Part shown: positions 1 to 9,671 of the stretch, piece by piece
How positions within the stretch are numbered: the first letter of the stretch is position 1
Layout of the letters: each line of letters starts with the position of its first letter
Assembly: GCA_011046395.1 (NCBI GenBank)
Contig: DSAQ01000107.1
Location: forward strand, 1-33,401
Length of the DNA: 33,401 bases
From: Pseudomonadota bacterium
GTDB taxonomy: Bacteria; Desulfobacterota; QYQD01
Reading direction: 5' to 3'
Notes under the pieces: model-generated
The model's database searches: none
What the model was told of the DNA's origin: nothing
The model's input: only the letters and a program-made list of their open reading frames with translations
Translations under genes and position numbers: made by a program

Positions 1-158
1 AACCTTTTATCAACGAAATATTTTCAAAGCTTTAAACTTAAACCCTGTTCCTGTGCCAACTCAAATGACAGAGCAGTAAAATTTGTAGTGCCCATAAATA
101 TGCCCATTATTAGCTTAACATATCGGTTTTCCTAAACTTTTAACTATGACTGTGGTAA

Positions 159-377
159 ACTTGGGTTAAGAGAATATGCAATGAAGAAGGGGTAAATGAA
201 CAGGAACTGAGCATGGGAGGACGGAGGAGAAAGGTTTCTAGGGCCAGAGCCAGTATTGCATATCATTTAAGTTTTGAGTTAGGAACCCCGGCGGCTGAGA
301 TAGCCAGGCAATTGGGGGTGTGCACCTCGGCCATCATCAAAGCCATACAAAATCTGGAGTCTATAAAAAATAAGTGA
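159..377 (+). pseudogene. C-terminal remnant of a REP-associated tyrosine transposase (IS200-like)
   Basis: An open frame runs from just after a TAA at 156-158 to a TGA at 375-377, with an internal ATG at 213. It reads NEEGVNEQELSMGGRRRKVS followed by a helix-turn-helix-like stretch with AEIARQLGVCTSAIIKAI. This resembles the DnaA-like DNA-binding tail at the end of REP-associated tyrosine transposases (Y1/IS200-like family). The catalytic HUH domain with its Tyr is not in the window, and the frame closes upstream, so this is a fragment rather than a working gene. A 54-residue product could start at 213, but no good ribosome binding site precedes it. It marks past mobile-element activity at the edge of the restriction-modification island. 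The family assignment rests on the tail alone. Confidence 0.6.
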
Positions 378-513
378 TAGTTTTCAACAACGTCCCCTAA
401 GTCCATACGTCGGGACTGTCGGGAAGCATTATTGGCATTGTTTGCTTCATCGTTTGGCTCGGTTTTACTCCAAATGCCATAGCGTGCTTTGCCCGTGCCA
501 TATCTGAGAAATG

Positions 514-1152
514 TTAGGGACTTAGAGGCAGCAATAAGTGCTGAACCTCAATTTTGCCACTCGGCCTTGAATGACCTGTTGCAAAGCGAATGATGAAGGA
601 AACTGGGGGCAAATTATTTACCGGAGATTTACTCATGCATTGCAACCTGCTTGCCTTATTTTGAATCTGGCTTTTTACCGCTGTGAAAGCATTTGGCACA
701 TTACTGTCAAAAACATAACCTATCATGACCCCGAAAGGCAATTCTTGTGCATATTGAGCGGAAACATAGCGCATTACTCCTTCATCGACATACTTATCTG
801 CAAGTGTTTGAAAGCCGCTTGGGAAAAGAACATTCAAGCGTTTACACTCATAGGCAATGTAGTTTTCCTGATTCAAATCAAAAATCACAACGAAATCTAT
901 GAATCCTTTTGTTACAACATCACCTGCTTGATCAGAATCAAGCAGCTTGTGTTACGGCTCAACACGCCAATCGCCGCGTGAACGTGGATATCTCTGCAAC
1001 ATCAAGGCAAGTTGGTCCGTAATCTGGTTTTCTAAAGTATGAGAGTGAAAGCGTCTGGCACAATCAGGCCAGACATCGCTAATCACGTGCAAAACCTTGT
1101 CATGTACATCTTGGAATTTAACCAGCCAGGTTGAAGGATTTCCGATTGTCAC
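514..1152 (-). pseudogene. Broken PD-(D/E)XK-type restriction nuclease partner of the methylase
   Basis: Two stretches in one frame are separated by a single TAA at 952-954. The first runs from a GTG at 1152 (66 residues); the second continues to a stop at 514. Read through, they give about 212 codons. Just after the stop comes GFIDFVVIFDLN and then YIAYECKRLN. The spacing of D86, E102 and K104 fits the D...ExK core of PD-(D/E)XK nucleases, so the stop falls before the catalytic core. The gene starts 6 nt after the methylase stop, as expected for a nuclease in an operon with its methylase. The nuclease assignment is inferred from motif and context. The upstream peptide alone should be inactive; an internal GTG at 888 lies beyond D86 and could not restore the core. 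Confidence 0.65.
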
Positions 1153-1158
1153 CTGAGC

Positions 1159-4100
1159 CTATCCCTGTTTCTCATAAGGGTGTCTTGCCGACTGAAGATC
1201 GGCAACTATAGCATCCGCATCGTTTAATGCCGCGCTTTTTGTCCAGAAACGCATTATTTTGGGTTTTATCAAGTAAAGGGTATCATTGACAAATATTCTC
1301 AAGTCAGGAACAAGGTAAAAATTCCGTGAAATCTTTTGCCTTAACCCGGCGTTGATTCTGGATAAAGCGGCATTAAAGGCATCATGAGTCTCGTTGATGA
1401 CAAGGGCTCGCTGCGGGCGCTTGCTCGGGATTCGCAAGCCGATAAGCACGAGATAGGGATGACCAGCTGTCAATGTGGCGGATAAATAACAATTCGGTAT
1501 CAACCAGCTTTCCAGCGTGGCTGAAAGAACCTTCATATATTCCTGCCAATGTCTTTGATTCGTTTTGCTCCACAGGGGCGGCAACGCTTTTGCGCTGGGC
1601 TGAATGCTCGGCAGGACATATTTTATGGTGTCTTCTATTACTGTAATTTCATCTTCGGTCAAACCATAATATTGATACACAAGCCGATTCAGCCGCTCGA
1701 TTGTTTCATCATTCGGAAGCTGCCCTTGGAGTAATTCGTCCTTTTCCAATAATAAATCATCAACTATCCTGACTATGGCTTTTTCGGCTCTATTGGCTGC
1801 TGCGGAATCAGGAAGTTCATTAAGCTCAGGAAAGGGCAATGAAAGCAATTGATTTTCATCAACAAGCGGACGGTCAGAGCCTAAACTTGATGTTTCATGA
1901 AAATAAAACCATGCGGCAAAGCGGCTGTTTAATATGACAGTGAGTAGTTTAAGCTTTGAAGCATCCCCTTTGGAAAAACTAATGATTGACTGGATTGCAT
2001 GCCTGAAGCTAAAGTCCTCTTTTGAATATGCCGCCCGCAAACAGCCATTTTTTCTGTTGATACCCTTAGGAATTAATACATGGGGACCATAATAACCTTT
2101 TTCAAATCCTAATCGTCTCAGAGGGGAAGTACAAGGTTTCTTTAATGTTGCACTTGGAATAACCCATTCTTGAAAGTCGTTGGCATCTAAAAAAGGGATT
2201 TTAGGCACTATCTTAGATACTTTAGGCTTGTCGTTACTATTCGTAACAGGTTGAAACCCCTGTCCAATTATCCACTTTGTTGTATTTTTAAGATGCTTTT
2301 TGTAATCGATGTACTTTTCTATCTTTTTGTGTAATTTTGATAAACTCGAAGGCCAACCAAAAAGCTTCATGTCACGGTTTGTCATCCAAAGATATCTGCC
2401 CCAAGCCGTTGGCTCATGAAGTACCATCGATATTTTCAGTGACACCTTGTCCCCTCTGTTCATCGTCAGCATACGTGTTGTTTGCAGCAATGGATCGGCT
2501 TTGGGGCACCAGTAGTCGAAGCGGTAATCGTGAAGTTCTTTAACGGACGGTTGAAATAGACATAATGCCGTTGGACGAACAGCGCCATCGAACAAGAGAA
2601 AACGGATGTCTGAGAAATTGATAACTCTTTTCAAAAAAATCTGTTCAAGCCACAAGTTCCTGGCTTGAATTGAAGATTCGCTGTGATTATGTAAAAAACC
2701 CATGGCGGGCAGCAAGAAGGCGATTGTTCCGGCCGACTTGACATGGTGTAAGCCCTTCCAGACAAATGCCCATGCAAGCTCATCGGCCGGCATGGGGTAG
2801 TTGTGAGCTTTGCACCATGCAGTGGCTGACAAGATATCGCTTCTTTTACGACTTACCCATGGTGGATTGCCGAGCACAATATCGAACTTCTCCTTAGGCG
2901 TACTTTCTGAAAAAAAAATCATGATCACACATTGTCTTTCCAAAAAGGAGGGGTAGCAGTTTTCCCTCGGCAAGCAACTTTAGGATTGCCGATGGCTCAA
3001 CTTCTTCCAATAGAGCAATGTAGAGCGAAAAAATGCCGATTCGGACGGCGCTGGTTTCCTTGTCCCAACCATAGAGTCTTTCAACAATGGAAACAAGAGT
3101 GTCCCAATCAGGAGTAGATTTCGGATGTTTTCCGCGCCAGTCCTCGACCATGCGCTGAAAGATACGGACGAGGAAAATAGACGAGCCGCAGGCCGGATCC
3201 AATACCTTGAATTCAGGCTTTGACTTAATATCCGGCGGGACTTCGTCCCATACCTGATTTACCGTGAGGTCTGCCAGAAAATGAGGTGTGTAATATGCCC
3301 CGTGGGCTCTGCGTTCCTTTGGCCTACCGGCAAGAAACCGGTTGTAAATAGCGCTGATAAGCTCAATGGGGATATAACGAAAATCATAGGGCCAGAAGCG
3401 GCCCTGACCAGTAGCAAGCTCAACGTTTCCTTCACGGAACGAGGAGAGACATTGCATATGCTCTGCAGTCAAAGGCGAAGAAGGAGCTTTTGTATCGAAG
3501 GCACATGGAGCGAAGAAAATATCACCGTTGAAGTCATGCCGAAGTTTTCCAAACAGCGCATTAAGGTTCTCTGGGGCTTTGCTGTTAAGCAAGTCTTTGA
3601 GTCCACTGATTTTTCCATGTCCAAGAGCATGTTTGAAATAATTAGGATCGATGATACCTTTGTCTTCAAGATAGGCGATAAAGGTAATTTGCAGTAACAA
3701 CGCCTGAGCTGATCCCGTGGTAAGCTTCCGTTCTGTTAGACTTGCCTCTGTCTCTCTCAAATTGGAAAGCAGAACTGTATCAACCTTCTTTTTCTGATCA
3801 AATTTGGTTTTATTGTCCTGGAAATAGCGACCCGACTCCACTCCGGTTATCAGATGAGAAAGCTCTATCGCATCCGCAACAAGATTGAATGGCTTGACAA
3901 GTCGTTCATCTTTCTTGTCATCCAAATCTGCTGTGTCTTCCGGCACGGGTGTCTGTGTTATCGAATAGGCGCGTACCTCCTCGGGTAGTATCACCAGCAG
4001 AAGGCTGACAAGCCCCTGGTTCCACAAGGATTTGTGTATGCGGTTTATCTCAAGGCGGTTCAACCGTTTTTGAATCAGAAAAGCAATGGCAGGAATGGAA

Positions 4101-4264
4101 TCAACACAGAAAAAACCGGAAAGGCCCAGTTTGTTAAACCCAGTACGCATAGCTGCCGCATGCGGCACTCCGCTAACTTCATTAGCCGAAAGGAATAGAT
4201 CCGGTCGGCTACGTCCTCTTAGACCGAGACTCTCGGTCCATATTTGTTGTTTAGCAGTATTCAT
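1159..4264 (-). pseudogene. Large N6-adenine DNA methyltransferase (Eco57I/type II-like), frameshifted at a T9 run
   Basis: Two overlapping frames form one protein of about 1,034 residues once a single T is removed from the T9 run (A9 on the plus strand, 2912-2920). The upstream part carries SAM-binding motif I, VLDPACGSSIFLVRIF, preceded by the ERRAHGAYYTPHFLADL segment typical of large adenine methylases. The downstream part carries catalytic motif IV, FDIVLGNPPW, and a long C-terminal region probably used for target recognition. With nine T the ribosome ends in FFFRKYA soon after motif I; with eight it reads DFFSESTPKEKFDIVLGNPPW. The start is probably the ATG at 4264, although a TTG lies three codons earlier. 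A nuclease-like gene follows directly. A BREX PglX-like role cannot be excluded, but no other BREX genes are present. The frameshift could be phase variation, decay or a sequencing error. Confidence 0.75.
2912..2920 (-). repeat. T9 homopolymer at the methylase frameshift point
   Basis: Nine A on the plus strand (nine T in the coding strand) sit between the codons for SAM motif I and the NPPW motif. Loss of one T joins the two methylase frames exactly. Runs of this length are prone to replication or transcription slippage, so the tract could switch the methylase on and off or permit some full-length product. Confidence 0.7.
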
Positions 4265-4295
4265 AACCGGCAAATAATGTTCACCAAGTTGTTAC

Positions 4296-4301
4296 ATTAT
4301 A
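4296..4301 (-). promoter_or_regulatory. Candidate -10 box of the methylase gene
   Basis: The minus strand reads TATAAT about 30 nt upstream of the likely methylase ATG at 4264. No convincing -35 hexamer and no Shine-Dalgarno sequence are visible, so the call is tentative. The rest of the 4274-4527 gap holds only a small hairpin (TTAACC-TCAC-GGTTAA, 4491-4506) past the end of the radical SAM gene, without a T run. Confidence 0.35.
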
Positions 4302-4527
4302 GCCGCATTTTCAGAAAAAAGGCATCTGAAATTTCGGTGCTTTTTAGGAAAACCCTCTGATATGTCCACAACAATGTTCAGGGATATTTTCGGGACCTCT
4401 CAGTCGCCCTATATATAACGTTGTTTCTCACCATGCTTTTTGTTTATCCCCTTATTTCTTCGCCCAATCTATCGCCCGCGTGATAGGGTCTTAACCTCAC
4501 GGTTAATGCGCTTTGCCATTTTGTGTA

Positions 4528-6231
4528 TTAGCACACCCCGCACCGCTTGCATTTACCCACCTGGCAGGGGATGGTTTTTTCGGCCTTGAGGCCCTTCTGG
4601 TATTCCTCCCAAAGGTAGTCTTTATTTAGGCCGTGGTCGATAAAATCCCAGGGGAAGAGTTCATCCCGATCCCGCGCGCGGGAGACAAAAAAATTAGGAT
4701 TTAAGTCCACCTCTTTATAAGCCTTCTTCCAGCTACCCGTCTTTAGCGCCGCCTCCAGGAAAGACCCGACCCGGCGATCTCCTCTGGCCAGGAGGGCCTG
4801 CACGTAAGCCCACTTGGGCACATCGAACGTGGTTCGGACGTTTCCCTCGTGGCGCAGGCCGTGACTGATAATCTTTATCTTGTCCTGCAGCGACTCCAGC
4901 TCATCCATGGCCACCCACTGGAAGGGCGTCCAGGGCTTGGGCACAAAACAGTTAACGCTGAGCGTTATGGTGCCCATGCGCCTTTTATCCCGACATATTT
5001 TAAGGATATGATGTTTTATCTTCTTAGTCAGATGGACGATGGCCTCCACATCTTCTCCTTCTTCCGTAGGAAGGCCGATCATAAAATAGAGTTTGAGGTT
5101 AAGGATGTCCCACTCGGCCAACTTTTCGGCGGCTTCCAATATAGTGCCTTCGTCCAGTCCCTTATTAATTACCCGCCGCAGGCGTTCTGATCCGGCATCC
5201 GGCGCTATGGTGACCGTCTTTAATCCAGCGGTTTTCAGGGTGGCCAGGAGTTCCGGGGTCAGGCAGTCCGCCCGCAGGGACGAAAACGAAACCTCCTTAC
5301 CGTGAGCGATGAGATGCGTGCAGATACGCTCTATGGCCTCAGCATCGGCAATTTCCGCCCCTACCAGACCCACCTTCTCAATATCTTTGGCCCCGGCAAT
5401 TACGCTATTTATGACTTCTTCAGGCCAGGGCCGGGGCGGACGATAGATAAAGCCCGCCGCACAGAAACGACATCCTCTGGAACATCCGCTCCCTATCTCA
5501 ATGAGAAATTTGTCTCCAAATTCAGTATGTGGAGTAAGGACAATAGTATGTCTTTCGGCTGGTTTTGCTATTGGGACACTCATCCTCTTTACTCTCTGCG
5601 GCAGTCCTTCAGCCGGCTCGAAGGATTTCAACCGTCCCTTTTTATCGTAGCCCGGCTGATAGAATTGCGGGACATAGAGGCCGTCAAGACGGGAGGCCAG
5701 TTCCCGGAGCGCCTTCCCGCGGCCCTGTCCGAAAAGCTGCTTTTCTATCAACAGATCGAGAAAAGGCGGGATGATTTCTTCCCCCTCGCCCAGTAAAAAG
5801 CAGTCTATATATGCGGCCAATGGCTCAGGATTGAGAAAGGTAGCTACCCCCCCGGCCATGACCAGGGGATGTTTATCGCTGCGATCTTCTGTTCGTATGG
5901 GGATACCCGCGGCCTGGAGGATCTTGAGGACATCCAGGTAATCGTTCTCAAAAGAGATGGAAAATGCCAGGACCTTAAAATCGGTCAGGGGCCGGTGGGA
6001 CTCTATGGAAATAGGAGACTCGCCCTCCTCCGGCAGGAAGATGCGTTCACAGACTACGTACGGATTCTGATTAAAAAGGGCATAAACAACCTGATAGCCC
6101 AGGCTGGACATGCCCACATGGTAATGGTTGGGATAAATGAGGGCTACGGGTAATTTACCGTGCCATTTCTTTCTGATTACTCCCTTTTCGGCGGCGAGAA
6201 GTTCCTTGCTTAAAATCTGCTTTTTGTACAA
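4528..6231 (-). CDS. Radical SAM protein with N-terminal B12-binding-like region
   Basis: This 567-residue protein has an N-terminal B12-binding-like region (about residues 27-165, with GGVATFLNPEPLAAYID). A radical SAM core follows, with the CxxxCxxC motif GCSRGCRFC at C250, C254 and C257 to hold the [4Fe-4S] cluster that cleaves S-adenosylmethionine. It resembles the YgiQ/TIGR03960-type family, whose substrate I do not know. The C-terminus ends in CQVGKCKRCGVC, four cysteines (556, 561, 564, 567) that could bind metal or another Fe-S cluster. The start is a TTG at 6231, 5 nt after GGAG. It lies 140 nt downstream of ftsZ with a palindromic repeat between, so it may be read from the dcw operon or separately. 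The family call is firm; the function is unknown. Confidence 0.8.
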   Translation of the reverse strand: MYKKQILSKELLAAEKGVIRKKWHGKLPVALIYPNHYHVGMSSLGYQVVYALFNQNPYVVCERIFLPEEGESPISIESHRPLTDFKVLAFSISFENDYLDVLKILQAAGIPIRTEDRSDKHPLVMAGGVATFLNPEPLAAYIDCFLLGEGEEIIPPFLDLLIEKQLFGQGRGKALRELASRLDGLYVPQFYQPGYDKKGRLKSFEPAEGLPQRVKRMSVPIAKPAERHTIVLTPHTEFGDKFLIEIGSGCSRGCRFCAAGFIYRPPRPWPEEVINSVIAGAKDIEKVGLVGAEIADAEAIERICTHLIAHGKEVSFSSLRADCLTPELLATLKTAGLKTVTIAPDAGSERLRRVINKGLDEGTILEAAEKLAEWDILNLKLYFMIGLPTEEGEDVEAIVHLTKKIKHHILKICRDKRRMGTITLSVNCFVPKPWTPFQWVAMDELESLQDKIKIISHGLRHEGNVRTTFDVPKWAYVQALLARGDRRVGSFLEAALKTGSWKKAYKEVDLNPNFFVSRARDRDELFPWDFIDHGLNKDYLWEEYQKGLKAEKTIPCQVGKCKRCGVC

Positions 6232-6241
6232 TGATCTCCTT

Positions 6242-6326
6242 AAAGAAGTTCAAAGCTCACAGCTCACAGTTCAAAGTTCAGGGTTAAAAAACCGTGAACG
6301 TGGAACCCGGAACCGTGAACTTCTTT
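6242..6326. repeat. REP-like palindromic element built from GTTCA/TGAAC units
   Basis: An 85-bp element between ftsZ and the radical SAM gene is bounded by an 11-bp perfect inverted repeat (AAAGAAGTTCA at 6242-6252, TGAACTTCTTT at 6316-6326). Inside, degenerate GTTCA, CTCACAG and GTGAAC/GGAAC units face each other around GGTT-AAAA-AACC, so the whole could fold into a long imperfect hairpin. It has no T run and does not look like an intrinsic terminator. It resembles interspersed intergenic palindromes of bacterial genomes. Confidence 0.6.
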
Positions 6327-6371
6327 GGTTGCGACTATGCCGCGCTGTGTTCTCTGTGGCAATCATCAAAA

Positions 6372-7592
6372 TCAGTCTGCCTGCCGGCGCAAAAATGTCG
6401 GCACGTCCAGTTCTTCTTCATCCATGGCCGCGGCATCGGAGAAACTACGTTTTCGCTGTAAGTTAGTATTCCCGGGTAGTATAGCCCTGGGCTGAAAACG
6501 CTCCACGGCCTGCCCTTCCGGAGACGAAGACGGCCCTCTGCTCCCGAGCCAAGGCCGGGCCGGAGCATCCTGTTTTCTGGGCTGAAGCCGGGGCAGAACG
6601 GCCTGAGGCGGGGATGCCTCCTTCTCGCTTTCTTCCTCTGTGTTGATGCCGGTGGCGATGACCGTGACGCGGAGTTCATCATCCAGGGCATCATCCAGAA
6701 CCGAACCGAATATGATATTGGCATCCTCATGGGCCTCTTTCTGGATAAGGGAAGAGGCGGCATATACCTCATCCATGGTCAAACTCTGGTTACAGGAGAT
6801 GTTGATCAAGACTCCACGCGCTCCGCTTATGGATATATCTTCCAGCAGGGGGCTGGAAATGGCCTTTTGCGCGGCCTCAACGGCCCGGTTTTCTCCGGAG
6901 GCAACGCCGGTACCCATGAGGGCCAGACCCATTTCCGACATAATGGTTCTGACATCAGCAAAATCCACATTGATGAGACCGGGCACGGTAATTACATCTG
7001 AGATTCCCCTTACGGCATAAAGAAGCACATCGTCGGCCTTTTTCAGCATTTCGAGGAAAGTAGCATTCTTTTCCGCGAGGCTCAGGAGGCGGTCATTAGG
7101 GATAGTGATGAGGGTATCCACATGTTTTTTTAATTCGCGAATGCCATCTTCTGCCTGCCGCATGCGTTTTTTTCCCTCAAAATGAAATGGCTTGGTAACT
7201 ACAGCTACGGTGAGGGCGCCTAGCTCCTTACCGATCTGGGCCACAATCGGCGCACCGCCGGTGCCGGTCCCGCCGCCCATACCGGCGGTAACAAAGAGCA
7301 TGTCACTACCGGACAGGGCTTCGCGTATCTTGTCTATACTCTCCAGGGCGGCCTGGCGGCCCTTGTCCGGATCGGCCCCGGCCCCCAGCCCACGGGTTAC
7401 CTCTGTGCCAAGCTGGATCTTAATGTCCGCGCTGGCCACCTCCAGGGCCTGGGCGTCTGTGTTGGCGGCTACAAAACAAACACCCTTTAAGTCGGACCTG
7501 ATCATATTTCTGACCGCGTTTGTGCCGCCGCCGCCAATGCCGAAGACCTTGATTTTCGCCCCATAATCATCTTCTGCAAACGTAAAGAGCAT
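6372..7592 (-). CDS. ftsZ: Cell division GTPase FtsZ
   Basis: FtsZ is the tubulin-like GTPase that polymerises into the ring at the division site. The 406-residue protein has the nucleotide-binding start GIGGGGTNAVRNM (about residues 18-30), the tubulin signature GMGGGTGTGGAP (104-115) and the loop NVDFADVR, which completes the active site of the neighbouring subunit. A variable linker from about residue 318 leads to the conserved tail DEEELDVPTFLRR, which binds FtsA and other partners. Start and length are normal; a purine-rich GGGAGGGAG precedes the ATG. It is the last division gene of the cluster, 24 nt after ftsA. Nothing suggests loss of function. Confidence 0.97.
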   Translation of the reverse strand: MLFTFAEDDYGAKIKVFGIGGGGTNAVRNMIRSDLKGVCFVAANTDAQALEVASADIKIQLGTEVTRGLGAGADPDKGRQAALESIDKIREALSGSDMLFVTAGMGGGTGTGGAPIVAQIGKELGALTVAVVTKPFHFEGKKRMRQAEDGIRELKKHVDTLITIPNDRLLSLAEKNATFLEMLKKADDVLLYAVRGISDVITVPGLINVDFADVRTIMSEMGLALMGTGVASGENRAVEAAQKAISSPLLEDISISGARGVLINISCNQSLTMDEVYAASSLIQKEAHEDANIIFGSVLDDALDDELRVTVIATGINTEEESEKEASPPQAVLPRLQPRKQDAPARPWLGSRGPSSSPEGQAVERFQPRAILPGNTNLQRKRSFSDAAAMDEEELDVPTFLRRQAD

Positions 7593-7616
7593 AACTCCCT
7601 CCCCCTGTATATAATA

Positions 7617-8849
7617 CTATAATATCTTATCTTTGAACCATTTTTTCATACGGTTTGTGACCCGATTAAAAATATTTTCGTCCCGGATACGGAATTTTCT
7701 CTCCGGTTCATTGTTGAGTCCGTATATGAGAAGACCCACAGCCGTTGCATACATGGGACTGTTTATTACATCCACCAGCCCGGTAACGCCCTTGGGATAA
7801 CCGACGCGTGTCGGTAAGTTGAAGATTTGTTCGGCCATCTCCGGTATGCCTTCCAGCAAGGCTGATCCGCCGGTAACTATCAGGCCCGCGGCAACAAGTT
7901 CCTTAAACCCGGAACGAATTATCTCCTGATCAATCAGGGTAAAAACTTCTTCTACCCGCGGCTCCAGTATCTCACTCAATATATACCGCGAGACGATGCG
8001 CGGTTTCCTGCCGCCCACGCTGGGAACTTCGATGGTCTGATCTTTCTGGATCATGGTATTCAGACAACAACCGTGCCTGACCTTGATTTTTTCCGCCTCG
8101 GCCATGGGTGTGCGCAGGCCTACAGCAATATCATTAGTCAGGTTGTTGCCGCCCAGACCCAGTACCGAGGTGTGCCTTATACTGCCGCCGGTAAAAACAG
8201 CTAAATCGGTGGTGCCGCCGCCAAAATCGATCAGCGCCACCCCCAGGTCTTTTTCTTCATTACTCAAAACCGCTTCCGCCGAGGCCAGAGACTCCAGCAC
8301 TATATCGCAGACATCCAGCCCGGCCCGGTTGCAACACTTTATTATGTTGTGCGCCGAGGTAACGGCCCCGGTTATAATGTGCACCTTGGCCTCCAGGCGG
8401 ACACCGGTCATGCCTAAGGGGTCAATTATGCCGTCCTGATCATCTACAATATATTCCTGCGGCAGGATGTGGATGACCTCGCGGTCCATTGGTATAGCTA
8501 CGGCCCGGGCCGCGTCGATCACCCGGTCTATGTCATTCTGCCCTACCTCACGCCCTTTGATGGCAATCACGCCGTGGCTGTTAAAACCCTTGATGTGGCT
8601 GCCGGCGATACCGGCATAGACGGACTTTATCTCACAGCCCGCCATCAACTCTGCTTCTTCTATGGCCTTCTGGATAGAGTTGACGGTGCTTTCAATATTA
8701 ACCACCACACCCTTGCGCAGGCCGATAGACGGATGGGAGCCGACTCCCACGATCTTTATCGTATTTTCTTTTACTTCTCCTACTACCGCGCAGATCTTGG
8801 TCGTGCCGATATCCAGGCCGACAATGATATTCCCTTGATCTTTATCCAT
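7617..8849 (-). CDS. ftsA: Cell division protein FtsA
   Basis: FtsA is the actin-like ATPase that ties FtsZ filaments to the membrane and recruits later division proteins. The 410-residue protein begins with the phosphate-1 motif VGLDIGTTKICAVVG and has the phosphate-2 region LIDFGGGTTDLAVF and the adenosine motif IVTGGSALLEGI. The C-terminus NRVTNRMKKWFKDKIL is an amphipathic helix, as expected for the FtsA membrane anchor. AGGGGAA precedes the ATG. It lies 12 nt downstream of ftsQ and directly before ftsZ, the usual order. Confidence 0.96.
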   Translation of the reverse strand: MDKDQGNIIVGLDIGTTKICAVVGEVKENTIKIVGVGSHPSIGLRKGVVVNIESTVNSIQKAIEEAELMAGCEIKSVYAGIAGSHIKGFNSHGVIAIKGREVGQNDIDRVIDAARAVAIPMDREVIHILPQEYIVDDQDGIIDPLGMTGVRLEAKVHIITGAVTSAHNIIKCCNRAGLDVCDIVLESLASAEAVLSNEEKDLGVALIDFGGGTTDLAVFTGGSIRHTSVLGLGGNNLTNDIAVGLRTPMAEAEKIKVRHGCCLNTMIQKDQTIEVPSVGGRKPRIVSRYILSEILEPRVEEVFTLIDQEIIRSGFKELVAAGLIVTGGSALLEGIPEMAEQIFNLPTRVGYPKGVTGLVDVINSPMYATAVGLLIYGLNNEPERKFRIRDENIFNRVTNRMKKWFKDKIL

Positions 8850-8861
8850 AATTAAATTCCC

Positions 8862-9671
8862 CTAGGATAGGTTGATGGTCTTTCGGATCATAATTTTTCC
8901 ATTATAATACTCGCAATCCACATAGCTGACCGAATTATAGGCCTCCTTCAAATAAAGGTCATAAAGAACCATTTCCAGTCGCCTGAATTTTTTTGCCATA
9001 TCTCCCATCCCCAGTCTTATGGGGAAACGTCCATCTACTGTATGTAGAACCAGGCCCATCCTGGGGTCTATGTGGATTTCGGAGATATTTCTGGCCGGCA
9101 GCACATCTTCAACGTTCTTTTTGGCATAGAGAAGCGGCAAAAGCTCCCGCAGATGCCCGACCCTTTCCGAATCAGAGAGCAGCTCTCCTTTCTTTAGGCC
9201 GGTTATAATCGGATAATCCATATTCTCAGCCAGATTTGTCCGCGCGATTATTACGCCCTCTTTATCAACGTAATAAAGCCCGTTATCCTGCAGCAGCGCT
9301 ACCGGCTGTTTTTCCACGATGCGGATATAAAGGCGGTCGGGCAGTTCCTTACGCACGACGGCCTGTTTGACCCAGGGGTGCGTCTCCAGTGTCCGGCCGA
9401 TTTTATCCGCATCAATAGCCAGTATATTGCTGTGTATATCCACATTGGCCAGATTACGTATCTCTTCCTTGGAAATGCGCTGGCACCCGGTAATATGCAC
9501 TGAATTAATACGAAAGAGGCTGGAATGATACATCCAGCGGCAGCAGGTCCTTGTCAAAAAGATGCCGCCCGCGGACAAAAACAGCAGCAGCGCCAGCCCA
9601 AGCAATAAGATTATGCGCCTTTTACGGCGGCTGTCCGGCCTTTGAGGCATCCTTTTATAGCTACGCACCAA
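8862..9671 (-). CDS. ftsQ: Cell division protein FtsQ
   Basis: FtsQ is a bitopic membrane protein that, with FtsL and FtsB, recruits and regulates the septal peptidoglycan synthases. This 269-residue protein has a basic N-terminus (RRKRR), one membrane segment (IILLLGLALLLFLSAGGIFL) and then a POTRA domain, with FRINSVHITGCQRISKEEI and the HPWVKQAVVRKELPDRLYI segment. Translation may begin at the GTG at 9671, overlapping the end of murB by 11 nt, or at the ATG seven codons later, which has AAAAGG immediately upstream. The context is normal, but its usual clients FtsW and active FtsI are missing from this locus. Confidence 0.93.
   Translation of the reverse strand: MVRSYKRMPQRPDSRRKRRIILLLGLALLLFLSAGGIFLTRTCCRWMYHSSLFRINSVHITGCQRISKEEIRNLANVDIHSNILAIDADKIGRTLETHPWVKQAVVRKELPDRLYIRIVEKQPVALLQDNGLYYVDKEGVIIARTNLAENMDYPIITGLKKGELLSDSERVGHLRELLPLLYAKKNVEDVLPARNISEIHIDPRMGLVLHTVDGRFPIRLGMGDMAKKFRRLEMVLYDLYLKEAYNSVSYVDCEYYNGKIMIRKTINLS

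Noticed and set aside
952-954. Recoded stop codon in the nuclease gene
   Set aside because: It is TAA, not the TGA used for selenocysteine, and TAA ends normal genes nearby (sat, rsmH, mraZ); a nonsense mutation is simpler.
6242-6326. Intrinsic terminator of ftsZ
   Set aside because: The palindrome has no GC-rich compact stem followed by a T run on either strand.
6335-6772. 145-codon minus-strand frame overlapping the end of ftsZ
   Set aside because: A shifted-frame shadow of the ftsZ linker; FtsZ has its proper C-terminal tail in the main frame.
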